From Caldilineales bacterium (GTDB taxonomy: Bacteria; Chloroflexota; Anaerolineae; J102): a stretch of 46,418 nt of DNA. Below, piece by piece: positions 14,803-24,546 of this stretch. Each line of letters opens with the position of its first letter. The first letter of the stretch is position 1. A program made the position numbers and the translations under genes. A model generated the notes under the pieces. That model made no database searches, was not told the origin of the DNA, and saw only the letters and a program-made list of their open reading frames with translations. Where the stretch lies: assembly GCA_019695115.1 (NCBI GenBank), contig JAIBAP010000049.1, forward strand, positions 1 to 46,418. Reading direction: 5' to 3'.

Positions 14803-15091
14803 GGGGAGTAGGGAGGGGGGAGTAAGGAGTAGGGAGGGGGGAGTAAGGAGTAAGGAGTAGGAAGTAGGGAGTAGGAAGTAGGAAGTAGGGAGTAGGAAGT
14901 AGGGAGCGTGGTGAAGTAGTGTATTCTGTAGGTAGAATACCACCACCCACATGCAAACAGTAGATTATGAACAACCAGGAACGCGAATAAACACGAATAA
15001 CCAATCTCCAATAACCAATCTCCAATAACCAATCTCCAATAACCAATCTCCAATAACCAATCTCCAATCCCCATTCGCCCTCTTCGCGGCC
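14803..15091. repeat. two minisatellites between nagA and the ROK-type gene
   Basis: At about 14803-14907 there are degenerate AGTAGGG/AGTAGGA units. At about 14998-15068 there are five units of a 14-bp repeat made of two related heptamers (CCAATCT-type and CCAATAA-type). No gene is present. Spurious reading frames here translate to LEIGDW-like peptides. Confidence 0.85.
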
Positions 15092-16486
15092 TTAGCGGAT
15101 CACCTCCGGCAGGCTGGCGGCGGCGATGGATTGGCCGACGCGGCGGCTTTTCTCGTCGGGCAGTTGGAGGTTGATGTGGGTCAGTTCGGGGAATTCGGCG
15201 GCGAGGACGGCTTTGGCCCCATCGAGGATGATCTCGCCCCCGCGCCCGGATGTGACCCGGCCGAGGATGAGCAGGTGTCGCAGGTCATAGAAATCGGCGT
15301 AGTGGGCGATGGTGTAGCCCAGGTAGATACCGATGCTCTCCCAGATCTGCCGCGCCCCCTCGTGCCCGGCCTCCAAGTATTTCTGGACATGCTTCAGCCG
15401 CTCGGCGTCGGTCACAGCGGTCGGAAGCTCGACCCCGGCCGGCGGCGCCAGCCGGAAGACGCACTGCTGCGAGAAATATAGCGCCCCATTGCCCTTATCG
15501 CCCGACCATTCGTCCACCGGCGCTTCCTGGCTGTAATCGACCGGCGCGAAAGCCAGTTCGTTCAGCCAATCGGTGAGATTGCCCCGCAAAGTGACATAGC
15601 CGGCCGCCTCGCTCGACCCCATGGCCACACCCAAGACGCCGTTATCCTCCAACGACATCGACCCGGCCAGCGCCGTCACTTCGCCGTCGTTGACGGCCAC
15701 CAATGGCACGCCGAACTCATCGCGAAGCCGCGAGAAAAGGCTGCGAACTTCGTCGAAACGCTCGGCCGGGACGCTGCGGAAGAGCGATGCCACCATCGGC
15801 CGGCTATCGACGATCACACCCGCCGAACTGCCGCCGATGGCATCGAGCCGGGGCATCTTGCTGGCTGCCGTTCGCACCGCTGCCGCAAGATAATGGTAGT
15901 GATAGGCCGGGTCGGTCTGTTTGCGCGGCTCCCAGACGATCTCATCGCTGTAAATGGCCTGGCCATCCACCACCGCCGAGACTTTGAGATCGGAGGCGCC
16001 CAGGTCGAAACCAACGCGGCAGCCATCCAGATGCCGCCCAAGCGCCTGTTCTGGCTCGTGCTGGGCGGGGACATCGGCCGCCTGGCAGACGACGACGGTG
16101 AAGGGATGCTGGTAGACCGTCGCGCCCATAAAGTCGTGGTCGAAGCCGCGGGCGCCCTCGGCGGCATAGACGCTGGCAATGTGCCGGCCGATGCTTTCCG
16201 GCCCACCCACATACACCCTCCAGCCCCCGCGCTGCCACAGCAAGAATTTGACCAGCCGTTCGACGTAGAACAGGTTGGCCTCGGCGCGGGGATGATCTTC
16301 GGGGAAGACGATGGTCTCGTAGCGCGAGAGGGCGCCGTTGACGCGTTCGAGGCCGATGACAAGCGGGACGCCAGCGCCGGAAGCAGCGACTTCGGCCCGG
16401 AACGCGCGGTTGGCCAGGGCGGCAGGGCGAAAGCCTTTGTCAAGCGGGGGAACAAAGCGGGGTGGGATGAGGGTGAAGGAGGGCAT
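15092..16486 (-). CDS. ROK-type sugar kinase-like (ASKHA) protein
   Basis: The start ATG at 16486 (MPSFTLIPPRF) was preferred because the longer frame upstream is repeat sequence; the product is 464 residues. The N-terminal 170 residues are unusual. The ASKHA nucleotide-binding signature begins at about 184 (CRVGFDLGASDLKVSAVVDG), with a second phosphate motif at GGSSAGVIVD and an adenosine-type motif around GVLGVAMGSSEAAGY. The distance to NagA suggests phosphorylation of an amino sugar or related hexose, but the protein is longer than typical ROK kinases (about 300 residues) and the substrate is not readable. The usual ROK zinc-binding cysteines are not seen. The gene is divergent from the MalT-type regulator, which could control it. 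Confidence 0.7.
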   Translation of the reverse strand: MPSFTLIPPRFVPPLDKGFRPAALANRAFRAEVAASGAGVPLVIGLERVNGALSRYETIVFPEDHPRAEANLFYVERLVKFLLWQRGGWRVYVGGPESIGRHIASVYAAEGARGFDHDFMGATVYQHPFTVVVCQAADVPAQHEPEQALGRHLDGCRVGFDLGASDLKVSAVVDGQAIYSDEIVWEPRKQTDPAYHYHYLAAAVRTAASKMPRLDAIGGSSAGVIVDSRPMVASLFRSVPAERFDEVRSLFSRLRDEFGVPLVAVNDGEVTALAGSMSLEDNGVLGVAMGSSEAAGYVTLRGNLTDWLNELAFAPVDYSQEAPVDEWSGDKGNGALYFSQQCVFRLAPPAGVELPTAVTDAERLKHVQKYLEAGHEGARQIWESIGIYLGYTIAHYADFYDLRHLLILGRVTSGRGGEIILDGAKAVLAAEFPELTHINLQLPDEKSRRVGQSIAAASLPEVIR

Positions 16487-16734
16487 AGGGATGTGCTGAT
16501 GATGAGAGGTTTGTGTGGGTAGGGTGTTGCGTGGTGCGTGGTGCGTGGTGCGTGGTGCGTAACGAACACGGAACACGGAACACGGAACACGGAACACCTA
16601 AACGCCAGGTTCGTTCGCCAGCATCACAGTGTAAAAACTCTGTTTGCGCTTGGCAAGTGGGCGATCCGAAAGCAGGCCCTGGAGCTTCGGCGCCACCTTC
16701 GGCGTCTGCTGCTGGGTCTGGTATGATTTGCTGC
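16487..16734. repeat. divergent intergenic region with heptamer repeats
   Basis: This gap separates the ROK-type gene and the MalT-type regulator. GTGCGTG heptamers (four units, about 16525-16560) are followed by AACACGG heptamers (four units, about 16561-16598). Both promoters must lie here, but I see no consensus boxes. Confidence 0.75.
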
Positions 16735-19464
16735 ATGGCCGGCGAACCCTCTGTGCTCTGGACGAAGCTCGCGATGCCGTCGCTGCGCGAACGTCTGGTT
16801 TCGCGCCCGCGCTTGCTCGACCTCCTGGAGCGTGGGCTGAACAGCCGGCTGATCCTGGTGGCGGCAGGGGTTGGCTACGGCAAGACGACCCTATTGAGCG
16901 AGTGGAGCCACCGCCATCGCCAGCAGGTGGCCTGGGTTTCGATCGATGAGCGGGATAACGACCTTGCCCGTTTTCTAAACCACCTCATTCACTCGCTGCA
17001 GGCCATCTGGAGTGGTTTAGGGGAAGCGGTGCTGGCGCTGATGCAGACGCCGAAACCTCCGCCGCCGCCGGAGCTGTTGACGAGTCTGGTCAACGATCTG
17101 CTTGCCGCCAATGGGGGGCAGCCGGCCCGAAGCGACGTCATTCTCGTTCTCGATGACTACCATCTTGTCGATGATGCGGGCGTTCACCAGGCCATCACCT
17201 TCCTGCTCGAACAGGCGCCGCCCTGGTTCCACCTTTGCCTCGCGACTCGCTCCGACCCGCCTTTGCCCATCGCCCGCTTGCGGGCGCGTGAGCAACTGAC
17301 CGAGATTCGCGAGGCTGATTTGCGCTTCACCTTCGCTGAGGTCGCCGCCTTTCTCGGCCAGACCATGGGCCTGACCCTGTTCACCGATGACATCGCCATC
17401 CTGGAAGAACGCACCGAGGGCTGGATTGCCGGCCTGCAACTGGCGGCGCTGTCGATGCGCGGGCGCAGCGATCCCAGCGCCTTTGTGCGCCAGTTTAGCG
17501 GCGAACATCGCCATATCTTCGACTATCTCACCGACGAAGTGTTGGCGCGGCAACCGGCAGACGTGCAAGGATTTCTGCTCGATACCTCCATTCTCGATCG
17601 GCTAACCGCCGACCTGTGCGACGCCGTCAGCGGACGAGCGGGCAGCCAGGCGATGTTGGAGCGGCTGGAGCGCGAGAACCTCTTCGTGGTGCCCCTGGAT
17701 GACGAACGTCATTGGTATCGCTACCATCATCTGTTCTCCGAGCAATTGCGGCATCGGTTGCAGGCCACGATGCCCGCACGAGCGCCACAGTTGCATCTGC
17801 GAGCCAGCGAGTGGTACGCGACCCACGCCCGGGCCTACGAGGCCATCGGCCACGCCCTGGCGGCCGAGCACAGCGAGCGCGTGATCGAGCTGATCGAGCA
17901 TGAAGGGCCTACCCTCGTCATGCGGGGTGAGGTGGCCACCCTGCTTGGCTGGCTGAACGCGCTGCCTCCCGCCGTCGTTCAGGCCCGCCCCCGTCTTTCC
18001 CTCACCTATGCCTGGGCGCACTTCGTCACCACCCAAATCGAAGGCATTCGCCCGCACATCGCCGCCGTCTTTCGTTCCCTGGATCTGACGCCCGACCAGG
18101 TTCGCGAGCGATCGGCATCGCTCTCAGCGCAAGAACGAGGGCAAGTGGGCGAGGCGCTGGCGCTGGCGGCGTTGGTGGCAACCTATGAGGGCGAGCAACG
18201 AGGCGCGGTGCGTCTGGCCGAGCAGGCCTTCGATATCCTGCCCCGTGAGGCCACAGCCCCGCGCATCGTCGTCAGCCTGGCCCTGGGCGACGCCACCCGC
18301 GACCTGGATGATGTTGCAGCCGCCAGCCAGCACTATGCGCAGGCGATTGGCATGAGCCAGGAGATCGGCAACACCCTGGCGGCCATGGTGATGGCCAACG
18401 ATCTGGCGCGGCTGCAACTGGCGCAAGGGCGGCTGCACCTGGCGGCCAATACCTATCGTCAGGTGTTGGAGTGGGGGCAGAATCGGCTGCAGCCGCACTA
18501 CGCCATCGGCCAGGCGCTGGTGGGCTACGGCAACATTTTGCGCGAGTGGAACCGTCTCGATCAGGCCGAAGGCCATCTGCTGCAAGGGATTCGACAGTGC
18601 GAGCGAGGGGGCTATCTGCGCTATCAGATTTTTGGGCAGGCGGCGCTGGCGCGGCTCCGGCTGGCCCAGCATGACCACGAAGGGATGCTGGCTGCGGCCG
18701 GCCGGGCGCGCGACCTGGCGCTGCGAGCCGGTGTTGGCCGCGACATTGCCTATGTGGAGGCGTTGCAGGCCCGTCTCTATTTGGTCACCCCGCAACCGCA
18801 GTTGGCCAGGGCGCTGGCTTGGGTCGAGAAAGCCGGCGTGGCTACAGCCGACCAGCCGTCGATCCTGCACGAGTTCGCCCATCTTACCCTGGCTCGCGTC
18901 CTGCTGATGCAGGCCACCCACCAACCCAGCAGCCGCAGGATCGCCGAGGTCGTCGCCCTGCTGGAACGTCTGTTGGCCAGAGCCGAAAAGTCAGGTCGTA
19001 TCCACAGCGTGATCGAAATCCTCGCCCTGCAGAGTATGGCGCGGCATCTCGCCGGCGACATCCCCAAGGCCATGCTCACCATCGAGCGCAGCCTGGCCCT
19101 GGCCGAGCCGGAGGGCTACGTGCGGCTGTTCGTGGACGAAGGGCTGCCGATGGCGCAGGTGCTGCGCCATGCCAGCTCGCGACGCATCCTGCCCGACTAT
19201 GTGGCGGCCCTGCTGGCCGAATTTGGCGAGCACCCGCGCTCGTCCGAGGTCGGGGCGCCGTCGGTGGCGGCGCCGCTCAGCCCGCGCGAGCTTGAGGTGC
19301 TGCACCTGTTGGCGGCGGGACTTTCCAATCGCGAGATCGGCGAAACGTTATTCATCTCGCCGGGCACCGTGAATACCCACACACGCAAGATCTACGAGAA
19401 GCTGGAGGTGGGGAATCGAACCCAAGCGGTGGCGCGGGCGCGGGGGCTGAAGCTGCTTCAGTAG
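16735..19464 (+). CDS. MalT-type LuxR family transcriptional regulator (STAND ATPase)
   Basis: The product is 909 residues from the ATG at 16735; an in-frame ATG at 16723 is equally possible. A STAND NTPase core begins with Walker A (GVGYGKTTLL, about 45-54) and continues with the conserved ATRSDPPLPIARLRAR segment. A long TPR-like helical region (about 330-830) is the presumed sensor arm. The C-terminal LuxR HTH (about 845-905) shows LSPRELEVLHLLAAGLSNRE and IFISPGTVNTHT-like recognition-helix sequence. MalT binds maltotriose and ATP to activate transcription; the ligand here is unknown. Its position between the amino-sugar unit (divergent) and the peptide-catabolic island (downstream, same strand) makes it a candidate regulator of either. 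Confidence 0.9.
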   Translation: MAGEPSVLWTKLAMPSLRERLVSRPRLLDLLERGLNSRLILVAAGVGYGKTTLLSEWSHRHRQQVAWVSIDERDNDLARFLNHLIHSLQAIWSGLGEAVLALMQTPKPPPPPELLTSLVNDLLAANGGQPARSDVILVLDDYHLVDDAGVHQAITFLLEQAPPWFHLCLATRSDPPLPIARLRAREQLTEIREADLRFTFAEVAAFLGQTMGLTLFTDDIAILEERTEGWIAGLQLAALSMRGRSDPSAFVRQFSGEHRHIFDYLTDEVLARQPADVQGFLLDTSILDRLTADLCDAVSGRAGSQAMLERLERENLFVVPLDDERHWYRYHHLFSEQLRHRLQATMPARAPQLHLRASEWYATHARAYEAIGHALAAEHSERVIELIEHEGPTLVMRGEVATLLGWLNALPPAVVQARPRLSLTYAWAHFVTTQIEGIRPHIAAVFRSLDLTPDQVRERSASLSAQERGQVGEALALAALVATYEGEQRGAVRLAEQAFDILPREATAPRIVVSLALGDATRDLDDVAAASQHYAQAIGMSQEIGNTLAAMVMANDLARLQLAQGRLHLAANTYRQVLEWGQNRLQPHYAIGQALVGYGNILREWNRLDQAEGHLLQGIRQCERGGYLRYQIFGQAALARLRLAQHDHEGMLAAAGRARDLALRAGVGRDIAYVEALQARLYLVTPQPQLARALAWVEKAGVATADQPSILHEFAHLTLARVLLMQATHQPSSRRIAEVVALLERLLARAEKSGRIHSVIEILALQSMARHLAGDIPKAMLTIERSLALAEPEGYVRLFVDEGLPMAQVLRHASSRRILPDYVAALLAEFGEHPRSSEVGAPSVAAPLSPRELEVLHLLAAGLSNREIGETLFISPGTVNTHTRKIYEKLEVGNRTQAVARARGLKLLQ

Positions 19465-19688
19465 ACCGACGCCCGTTGGACGATTTCGGCTTCGTGATCG
19501 AACGGGCAAATGGGGGGCAGACGGTAGAACGAAGGGGAAGCAAATCATATCCCGAATCATACGTTCGGTAGATCACGCCGCCAGGGCAGGGGGGTATGCT
19601 GCAAGAACAATCTGTCCCGTAGCATCGGCGGCAGCGGCTACCGATAGCGCCGCCGACCTCATCCGATCCCTTCCACGGAGGCTTCCTC
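19465..19688. other. intergenic region before the catabolic island
   Basis: No gene is present. It should contain the promoter of the long plus-strand gene series. A small inverted repeat (CCGAA...TTCGG, 19552-19568) could be an operator but is too short to assign. GGAGG lies just before the next start codon. Confidence 0.45.
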
Positions 19689-21059
19689 ATGGCCCATCCC
19701 GTTGTCGAACACATCAGCCAACGCTATCTCGACCGCACCCCCGGCTCGCGCCATAGCGACGAACAGGCCAAACGCTACCTGCCCGGTGGCGACACCCGTT
19801 TCTCGACCTATTACTTCCCCTACCCCACCTACATGGCGCGGGGCGATGGCTATCGCCTCTACGACATCGACGGCAACGAGTACCTCGATTTCGTCAACAA
19901 CTACACCACCCTCATCCACGGCCACGCCTACCCGCCGGTGGTGGAGATCATCCGCGAGCAGGCGCCGGAGGGGCTGGTCTTCTCCTCGGCGGCGACCATC
20001 CAGGCCGAGCTGGCCCAGGTGCTGTGCGAGCGCGTGCCCTGCTACGACCTGGTGCGCTTCACCAACTCAGGCACCGAGGCGACGATGATGGCCATGCGCG
20101 CGGCCCGCGCCTTCACCGGCAAGGATGTCATCCTCAAGATCGACGGCGGCTATCATGGCACCCACGATTTCGCCGAGGTCAACCAGATGCCCGACCTGCA
20201 CAGCAACGGCCTGCCGCAGCCGCATGTGGAGGGCGCCGGCATCCCGGCCTGCGTGCTCGACGGCATCATGGTCATGCCCTACAACGACCTGGACGCAACC
20301 GAGACCATCCTCAGCCAGCACGCCGGCAAGATCGCCGCCATCATCGTCGAGCCGATCCTGGGCGCGGGCGGCGGCATCACCCCCAAGCCCGGCTATTTGC
20401 AGGGGCTGCGCGACCTGGCCGACCGCTTCGGCGTGCTGCTCATCTTCGACGAGATCATCTCCTTCCGCTTCAGCCTGGGCGGGTTCCAGGCCATCGAGGG
20501 GGTCATGCCCGACCTGACCACCCTGGGCAAGATCATCGGCGGCGGCTTCGCCATCGGCGCCTTCGGCGGCAAGCGTGAGATCATGGCCCGCTTCGACCCG
20601 GCCCACCCCCAGGTCATCCGCCACGCCGGCACCTTCAACGGCCACAACCTGACCATGGCCGCCGGCCTGGCTACCCTGCAGGGCTACGACCAGGCCGCCG
20701 TCGACCACATCAACCATTTGGGCGAGCGCCTGAAGGCCGGCTTCAACCAGGCGTTCCAGGAGATGGGCATTGTCGGCCAGGCGGTGGGCTTCGGGTCGGT
20801 GCTGATCCTCCACTGGACCGGCCAGCCGCTCTCCAACTCGCGCGAGTGGGTGACCAGCGCCATCGCGGCCAAAGAACTGCCCAAACTGCTGTTGCTGGAG
20901 ATGCTCAACCAGGGCGTGTTCTCGGTCAGCCGCGGCATGTTCGCCCTCTCCACCCCCATGACCGAGGCGGTCATCGACCGGGCCGTTGAAGCCTTCGCCC
21001 GCACCCTGGCCACGGTCAAACCCTACGTGGCCGATGTCACGCCGCACCTGCTGATGTAG
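19689..21059 (+). CDS. class III PLP aminotransferase (GSA-aminomutase / beta-amino acid transaminase type)
   Basis: This 456-residue fold-type I PLP enzyme has the N-terminal block YLPGGDTRFSTYYFPYPTY (30-48) and DIDGNEYLDFVNNYT (59-73). Both resemble beta-phenylalanine-type transaminases more than housekeeping HemL. FTNSGTEATM (124-133) binds the PLP phosphate, D254 (LIFDEI) contacts the pyridine nitrogen, and K281 (TLGKIIGGG) is the Schiff-base lysine. It opens the island and is followed after 28 bp by an amidohydrolase. I infer conversion of a beta-amino acid to a beta-keto acid, which the downstream BKACE could cleave. An aminomutase role is the alternative. Heme biosynthesis genes are not nearby, which argues against HemL. 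Confidence 0.85.
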   Translation: MAHPVVEHISQRYLDRTPGSRHSDEQAKRYLPGGDTRFSTYYFPYPTYMARGDGYRLYDIDGNEYLDFVNNYTTLIHGHAYPPVVEIIREQAPEGLVFSSAATIQAELAQVLCERVPCYDLVRFTNSGTEATMMAMRAARAFTGKDVILKIDGGYHGTHDFAEVNQMPDLHSNGLPQPHVEGAGIPACVLDGIMVMPYNDLDATETILSQHAGKIAAIIVEPILGAGGGITPKPGYLQGLRDLADRFGVLLIFDEIISFRFSLGGFQAIEGVMPDLTTLGKIIGGGFAIGAFGGKREIMARFDPAHPQVIRHAGTFNGHNLTMAAGLATLQGYDQAAVDHINHLGERLKAGFNQAFQEMGIVGQAVGFGSVLILHWTGQPLSNSREWVTSAIAAKELPKLLLLEMLNQGVFSVSRGMFALSTPMTEAVIDRAVEAFARTLATVKPYVADVTPHLLM

Positions 21060-21087
21060 CGCCAGTTGTCCATCTTGCGCCCCACCC

Positions 21088-22305
21088 ATGCCCGCTGACC
21101 TCGTCATCCACGGCGGCGTCCTCATCGACCCCGCCCACGGCATCTACGGCCCCCACGACCTCGCCATCACCGGCGGCAGGGTGAGCGAGGTGACGGCGGC
21201 CGCTATCCCGCCAACAGCCGGCCGCCAGAGCCTCGACGCCCGCGGCCTGCTGGTCACGCCCGGCCTGATCGACCTGCACGCCCATGTGGCCGAGACGATC
21301 ATCGACCTGGGCGTGGCCCCCGACCGGGCCGGGGTGCAGGCCGGGGTGACGACGGTGGTGGACGCTGGCAGCACCGGCTACGCCACCTTCGCCGCTTTCC
21401 GTCGCTTCGTCCTGTCGCCGGCCAGCAGCGATGTCTTCTGTTTCCTGCACCTCTCGCCGGTGGGCGAGGCCGTGTTGCCGGAGGTCGGCTACCAGGCCAT
21501 CGACCAGGCCGCCATGCTGGCCGTCATCGACCGCAACCGCGAGGTCATCAAGGGCATCAAGCTGCGGGCGGTGGCCAATGTGATCGGCCGGGCGGACTTC
21601 GATGCCGTGGCCACGGCCCGCGCGCTGGCCGACGCCGCCGGCCTGCCGCTGATGGTGCACCTGGGCATCGGCCTGGACGAACGAACGCCGCCGGATGAGG
21701 TGATCACGGCCTTCCTGCGGCGGCTGCTGGCGGCGCTGCGCCCCGGCGACATCCTCACCCACGTCTATACGCCCAAACCGGGCGGCGTCATCGGCCCGGA
21801 CGGCGCCACCCTGCCGGAGTTCAGGCAGGCGGTGGCGCGGGGCGTGCTGCTGGATGTGGCCGCAGCTGCGGGGCACCTGAGCTTCGAGACGGCGCGGGCC
21901 GGCTTGGCCCAGGGCCTCTTGCCCACCACGCTCAGCACCGATATCACGTCCCTGATCGCCGGCCGGCCCCACTTTGCCAGCCTGACCGTGCTGATGTCCA
22001 AGTTCCTGGCCCTGGGCCTGAGCCTGGAGCAGGTCGTGGCCATGACCACCCTCGGCCCCGCCCGCGCCCTGAACGAGACCCACCGCCGCGGCAGCCTGGG
22101 CATCGGCATGCCGGCCGACATCACCCTGCTGGAGCGACTGACAGGCGAGTTCGTCTTCGCCGACGGCCGGGCCGGCCACGCCATCGCCGGCCGGGAAATG
22201 CTCATCCCCCGGCTGGTGATCAAGGCCGGGGTCCCGCACGAGATCGCCCCCGATCTGCGCGACCCGAACAACCTGCTTCTCACTGACCCAAGGATGCACC
22301 CATGA
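21088..22305 (+). CDS. amidohydrolase/deacetylase family metallohydrolase
   Basis: This 405-residue TIM-barrel amidohydrolase has the first metal motif LHAHVAE (H64, H66), a lysine likely to be the carboxylated bridge in REVIKGIKLR (K155 or K158), H191 (LMVHLGIG), H225 (ILTHVYTPK) and the catalytic D285 (LSTDIT). It belongs with the dihydroorotase-like deacetylases annotated as amidohydrolase/deacetylase family, which cleave N-acyl or O-acyl groups of small substrates. It ends in an ATGA overlap with the BKACE gene. In this setting it may deacylate an N-acylated amino acid before transamination; the substrate is inferred only. Confidence 0.85.
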   Translation: MPADLVIHGGVLIDPAHGIYGPHDLAITGGRVSEVTAAAIPPTAGRQSLDARGLLVTPGLIDLHAHVAETIIDLGVAPDRAGVQAGVTTVVDAGSTGYATFAAFRRFVLSPASSDVFCFLHLSPVGEAVLPEVGYQAIDQAAMLAVIDRNREVIKGIKLRAVANVIGRADFDAVATARALADAAGLPLMVHLGIGLDERTPPDEVITAFLRRLLAALRPGDILTHVYTPKPGGVIGPDGATLPEFRQAVARGVLLDVAAAAGHLSFETARAGLAQGLLPTTLSTDITSLIAGRPHFASLTVLMSKFLALGLSLEQVVAMTTLGPARALNETHRRGSLGIGMPADITLLERLTGEFVFADGRAGHAIAGREMLIPRLVIKAGVPHEIAPDLRDPNNLLLTDPRMHP

Positions 22306-23180
22306 AAGACAAAGTCGTCATCACCTGCGCCCTGACCGGTGGGGCGCCGATCAAACAGACCAATCCCGCCGCACCCTACACCACCGCCGAATATGTGCGC
22401 GAGGCAAAACGGGCCGAAGAAGCCGGCGCCGCCGTCCTCCACCTCCACTTCCGCCAGCCCGACACCGGCGACCCCACCAGCGAACCGGCCATCATGCAAG
22501 AGGTGTTGGACGCCATCAGCGCCGAGACGAAGATGCTGATCAACCTGAGCACGGGCATCATCCCCATCGCCCCCCTCACCGAGCGCAAGCGGCCCATCCA
22601 ATATCACGCCCCCGACCTGGCCTCGCTCAACCCCGGCTCGATGAACTTTTGCATCGTCAACCACCGCGACGGCGGCATCATCTACGACTGGACCTATGTC
22701 AATCCCTTTGCCGCCACCATCGAATTCGGCACGCTGATGAAGGAGAAGGGGATCAAACCGGAATTGGAGTGTTTCGACATCGGGCACATCCACAACGTTC
22801 ACTTCTTCATCAAACATTACGATTTTCTGGTCTTCCCGCTGCATTTCTCGTTCGTGTTCGGGGTGGCGGGCGGCATGGCCTTTGCGCCCGATGTGCTCAG
22901 CGCCTGCATCCACGCCCTGCCGCCCGGCTCCACCTGGCAGGGCATCGGCATTGGGCCGTTCTCCTTCCCGGTGGCTATGGCCTCGGCCATCCACGGCGGC
23001 CATCTCCGCGTCGGCTTCGAGGACAGCATCTTCGTCGATTACACGACCAAGCGGCTGGCGAAGAGCAACGGCGAGTTGGTAGAGAAAGCGGTGGAGATCG
23101 CCCGGCTGGCCGGTCGCGAGGTCGCCTCGCCCGACGAAGCGCGGCTCATCCTCAACCTGCCGTCGCGGAACGGCGCCTGA
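22302..23180 (+). CDS. BKACE (DUF849) beta-keto acid cleavage enzyme
   Basis: This 292-residue protein belongs to the DUF849 family. It uses acetyl-CoA to split beta-keto acids into acetoacetate and an acyl-CoA (Kce and relatives). The family start is KVVITCALTGGAPIKQTNPA. The zinc pair lies in LHLHFRQ (H47, H49), and the barrel strands INLSTGI and SLNPGSMNF carry substrate-carboxylate residues. Its start overlaps the preceding stop by 4 nt and the next gene begins 2 bp after its end. The partner aminotransferase two genes upstream could make its beta-keto substrate. Substrate specificity within BKACE is broad and cannot be read from sequence by eye. Confidence 0.88.
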   Translation: MKDKVVITCALTGGAPIKQTNPAAPYTTAEYVREAKRAEEAGAAVLHLHFRQPDTGDPTSEPAIMQEVLDAISAETKMLINLSTGIIPIAPLTERKRPIQYHAPDLASLNPGSMNFCIVNHRDGGIIYDWTYVNPFAATIEFGTLMKEKGIKPELECFDIGHIHNVHFFIKHYDFLVFPLHFSFVFGVAGGMAFAPDVLSACIHALPPGSTWQGIGIGPFSFPVAMASAIHGGHLRVGFEDSIFVDYTTKRLAKSNGELVEKAVEIARLAGREVASPDEARLILNLPSRNGA

Positions 23181-23182
23181 CC

Positions 23183-24403
23183 ATGATCGAGATCCGTTGG
23201 CGCGCCTGGCATGGCGACGCAACCCTCCCCCTCGATTTCCCGGCTGGCTGGCAGGTGACCGCGGCGCCCATGCCCGACGCGCCGGCGCTCACCCCGGCCG
23301 AGGTCGAGGCTGCCCTGCGCCACCCCATCGGCAGCCTGCCGCTGGCCGAGTTGGCCGCCGGCCGGCGCCGTGCCGTGATCGTGGTCGAAGACATCACCCG
23401 CCCGCTAGAGACCGCCGCCCTGCTGCCGCTCATCCTGGCCGACTTGTCAGCTGCCGGGCTGCGCCACGACGACATCAGCCTGCTGATCGCCCTCGGCAGC
23501 CACACGCCCCTGGAACGGCCCGATCTGGTGGCCAAGTTGGGCCGCGAGACGCTGGCCCGGCACGTCGTCCGCCAGAACTCGCCGCACGAGAACCAACACT
23601 ATCTGGGCCAGACGACCCGCGGCACCCCGATCCATCTCAGCGGCTTCTACCTGCAAGCCGACCTGCGCCTGGCCCTGGGCAGCATTACGCCGCAGGCCTA
23701 CGCCGGTTTCGGCGGCGGGGCCAAGACGGTGGCCGTGGGCGCCGCCGGGATCGAGACCCTCCACGCCAACCATCGGGCCGCCTTGCAGGACGGCCCCCAC
23801 GCCGGTCAGGTCGGGGATGTCGCCTGCCGGCTGGACCTGGAGGAGATCGCCGGCGTCGCCGGCGTCGATTTCATCATCGATGGCGTCGTCAACTCCCGCC
23901 GCCAACTGGCCGGGCTGTTTGCCGGCGATGTCGTTGCCGCCCACCGCGCCGGCGTCGCCTTTGCCCAGCGCATCTATGCCACACCCCTGCCGCCGCCGGC
24001 CGACATCGCCATCTTCAACGCCTATCCCAAAGACACCAACCTGCTGCAATCGGTCAACGCCTTCAACATTGCCAACTTCGACCCCGACCGGGTGATGCAC
24101 AGACACGGCTCGGCCGTGGTCATCACCGCCGCCTGCGATGGGGCCGGGCTAAACTACCTGGAAAGCCCCGGCATGCGCGGCGAGCTGCGCCTGAGCAAGG
24201 AGATGATGCGGCTGGGGCCGCACGGGCTGATCATCTTCTCGCCCAACCTGGCCAGCCTGGAAGCCCGCCATCTCTATCCCGACGACACGGTTGTGTTCGA
24301 GACCTGGCCCCAGGTCGTGGCCGAACTCGAGCGCCGCCATGGCCCGTCCGCCACAGTCAACGTCTATCCCTACTCGGCTTTGCAGGTAGCATCAGTCCCG
24401 TAG
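23183..24403 (+). CDS. LarA-like (nickel-pincer lactate racemase family) protein lacking one catalytic His
   Basis: The ATG at 23183 lies 2 bp after the BKACE stop; the product is 406 residues. LarA racemases use a nickel-pincer nucleotide for hydride transfer. EDITRP (70-75), GSHTP (105-109, H107), GFGGGAK (175-181, K181 as cofactor-linking Lys) and NHRAA (H197, the nickel ligand position) fit the family spacing. The second acid/base His, which should sit ten residues before the Lys, is Gln171 (codon CAG at 23693-23695). The family includes racemases and epimerases of many 2-hydroxy acids, and this residue change suggests altered chemistry. No cofactor-synthesis genes (larB, larC, larE) are in the window. 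Confidence 0.85.
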   Translation: MIEIRWRAWHGDATLPLDFPAGWQVTAAPMPDAPALTPAEVEAALRHPIGSLPLAELAAGRRRAVIVVEDITRPLETAALLPLILADLSAAGLRHDDISLLIALGSHTPLERPDLVAKLGRETLARHVVRQNSPHENQHYLGQTTRGTPIHLSGFYLQADLRLALGSITPQAYAGFGGGAKTVAVGAAGIETLHANHRAALQDGPHAGQVGDVACRLDLEEIAGVAGVDFIIDGVVNSRRQLAGLFAGDVVAAHRAGVAFAQRIYATPLPPPADIAIFNAYPKDTNLLQSVNAFNIANFDPDRVMHRHGSAVVITAACDGAGLNYLESPGMRGELRLSKEMMRLGPHGLIIFSPNLASLEARHLYPDDTVVFETWPQVVAELERRHGPSATVNVYPYSALQVASVP

Positions 24404-24546
24404 CTACTTGGAGGCTACGAAATTGGAGACCCTTCACTTGCTGATCGAAGAGACAGAACACCAGCTTGACCCGTTCAGGGTGACAAACATGAGGGGTCTT
24501 CGTTCCAACGCACTCGTCATCCATCCATTCACACAGGAGAAGAACC

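Noticed and set aside
14998-15068. Regular repeats that could suggest a CRISPR array
   Set aside because: The units are 14 bp, contiguous and without spacers; no cas genes are nearby. They are a minisatellite.
14649-15074. Reading frames encoding LEIGDW/LVIGDW-type peptides
   Set aside because: They are direct translations of the heptamer arrays and have no independent start or family features.
19552-19568. CCGAA/TTCGG inverted repeat upstream of the catabolic island as an operator
   Set aside because: Five-base arms with a 7-base gap are expected by chance at this GC content; no second copy was seen.
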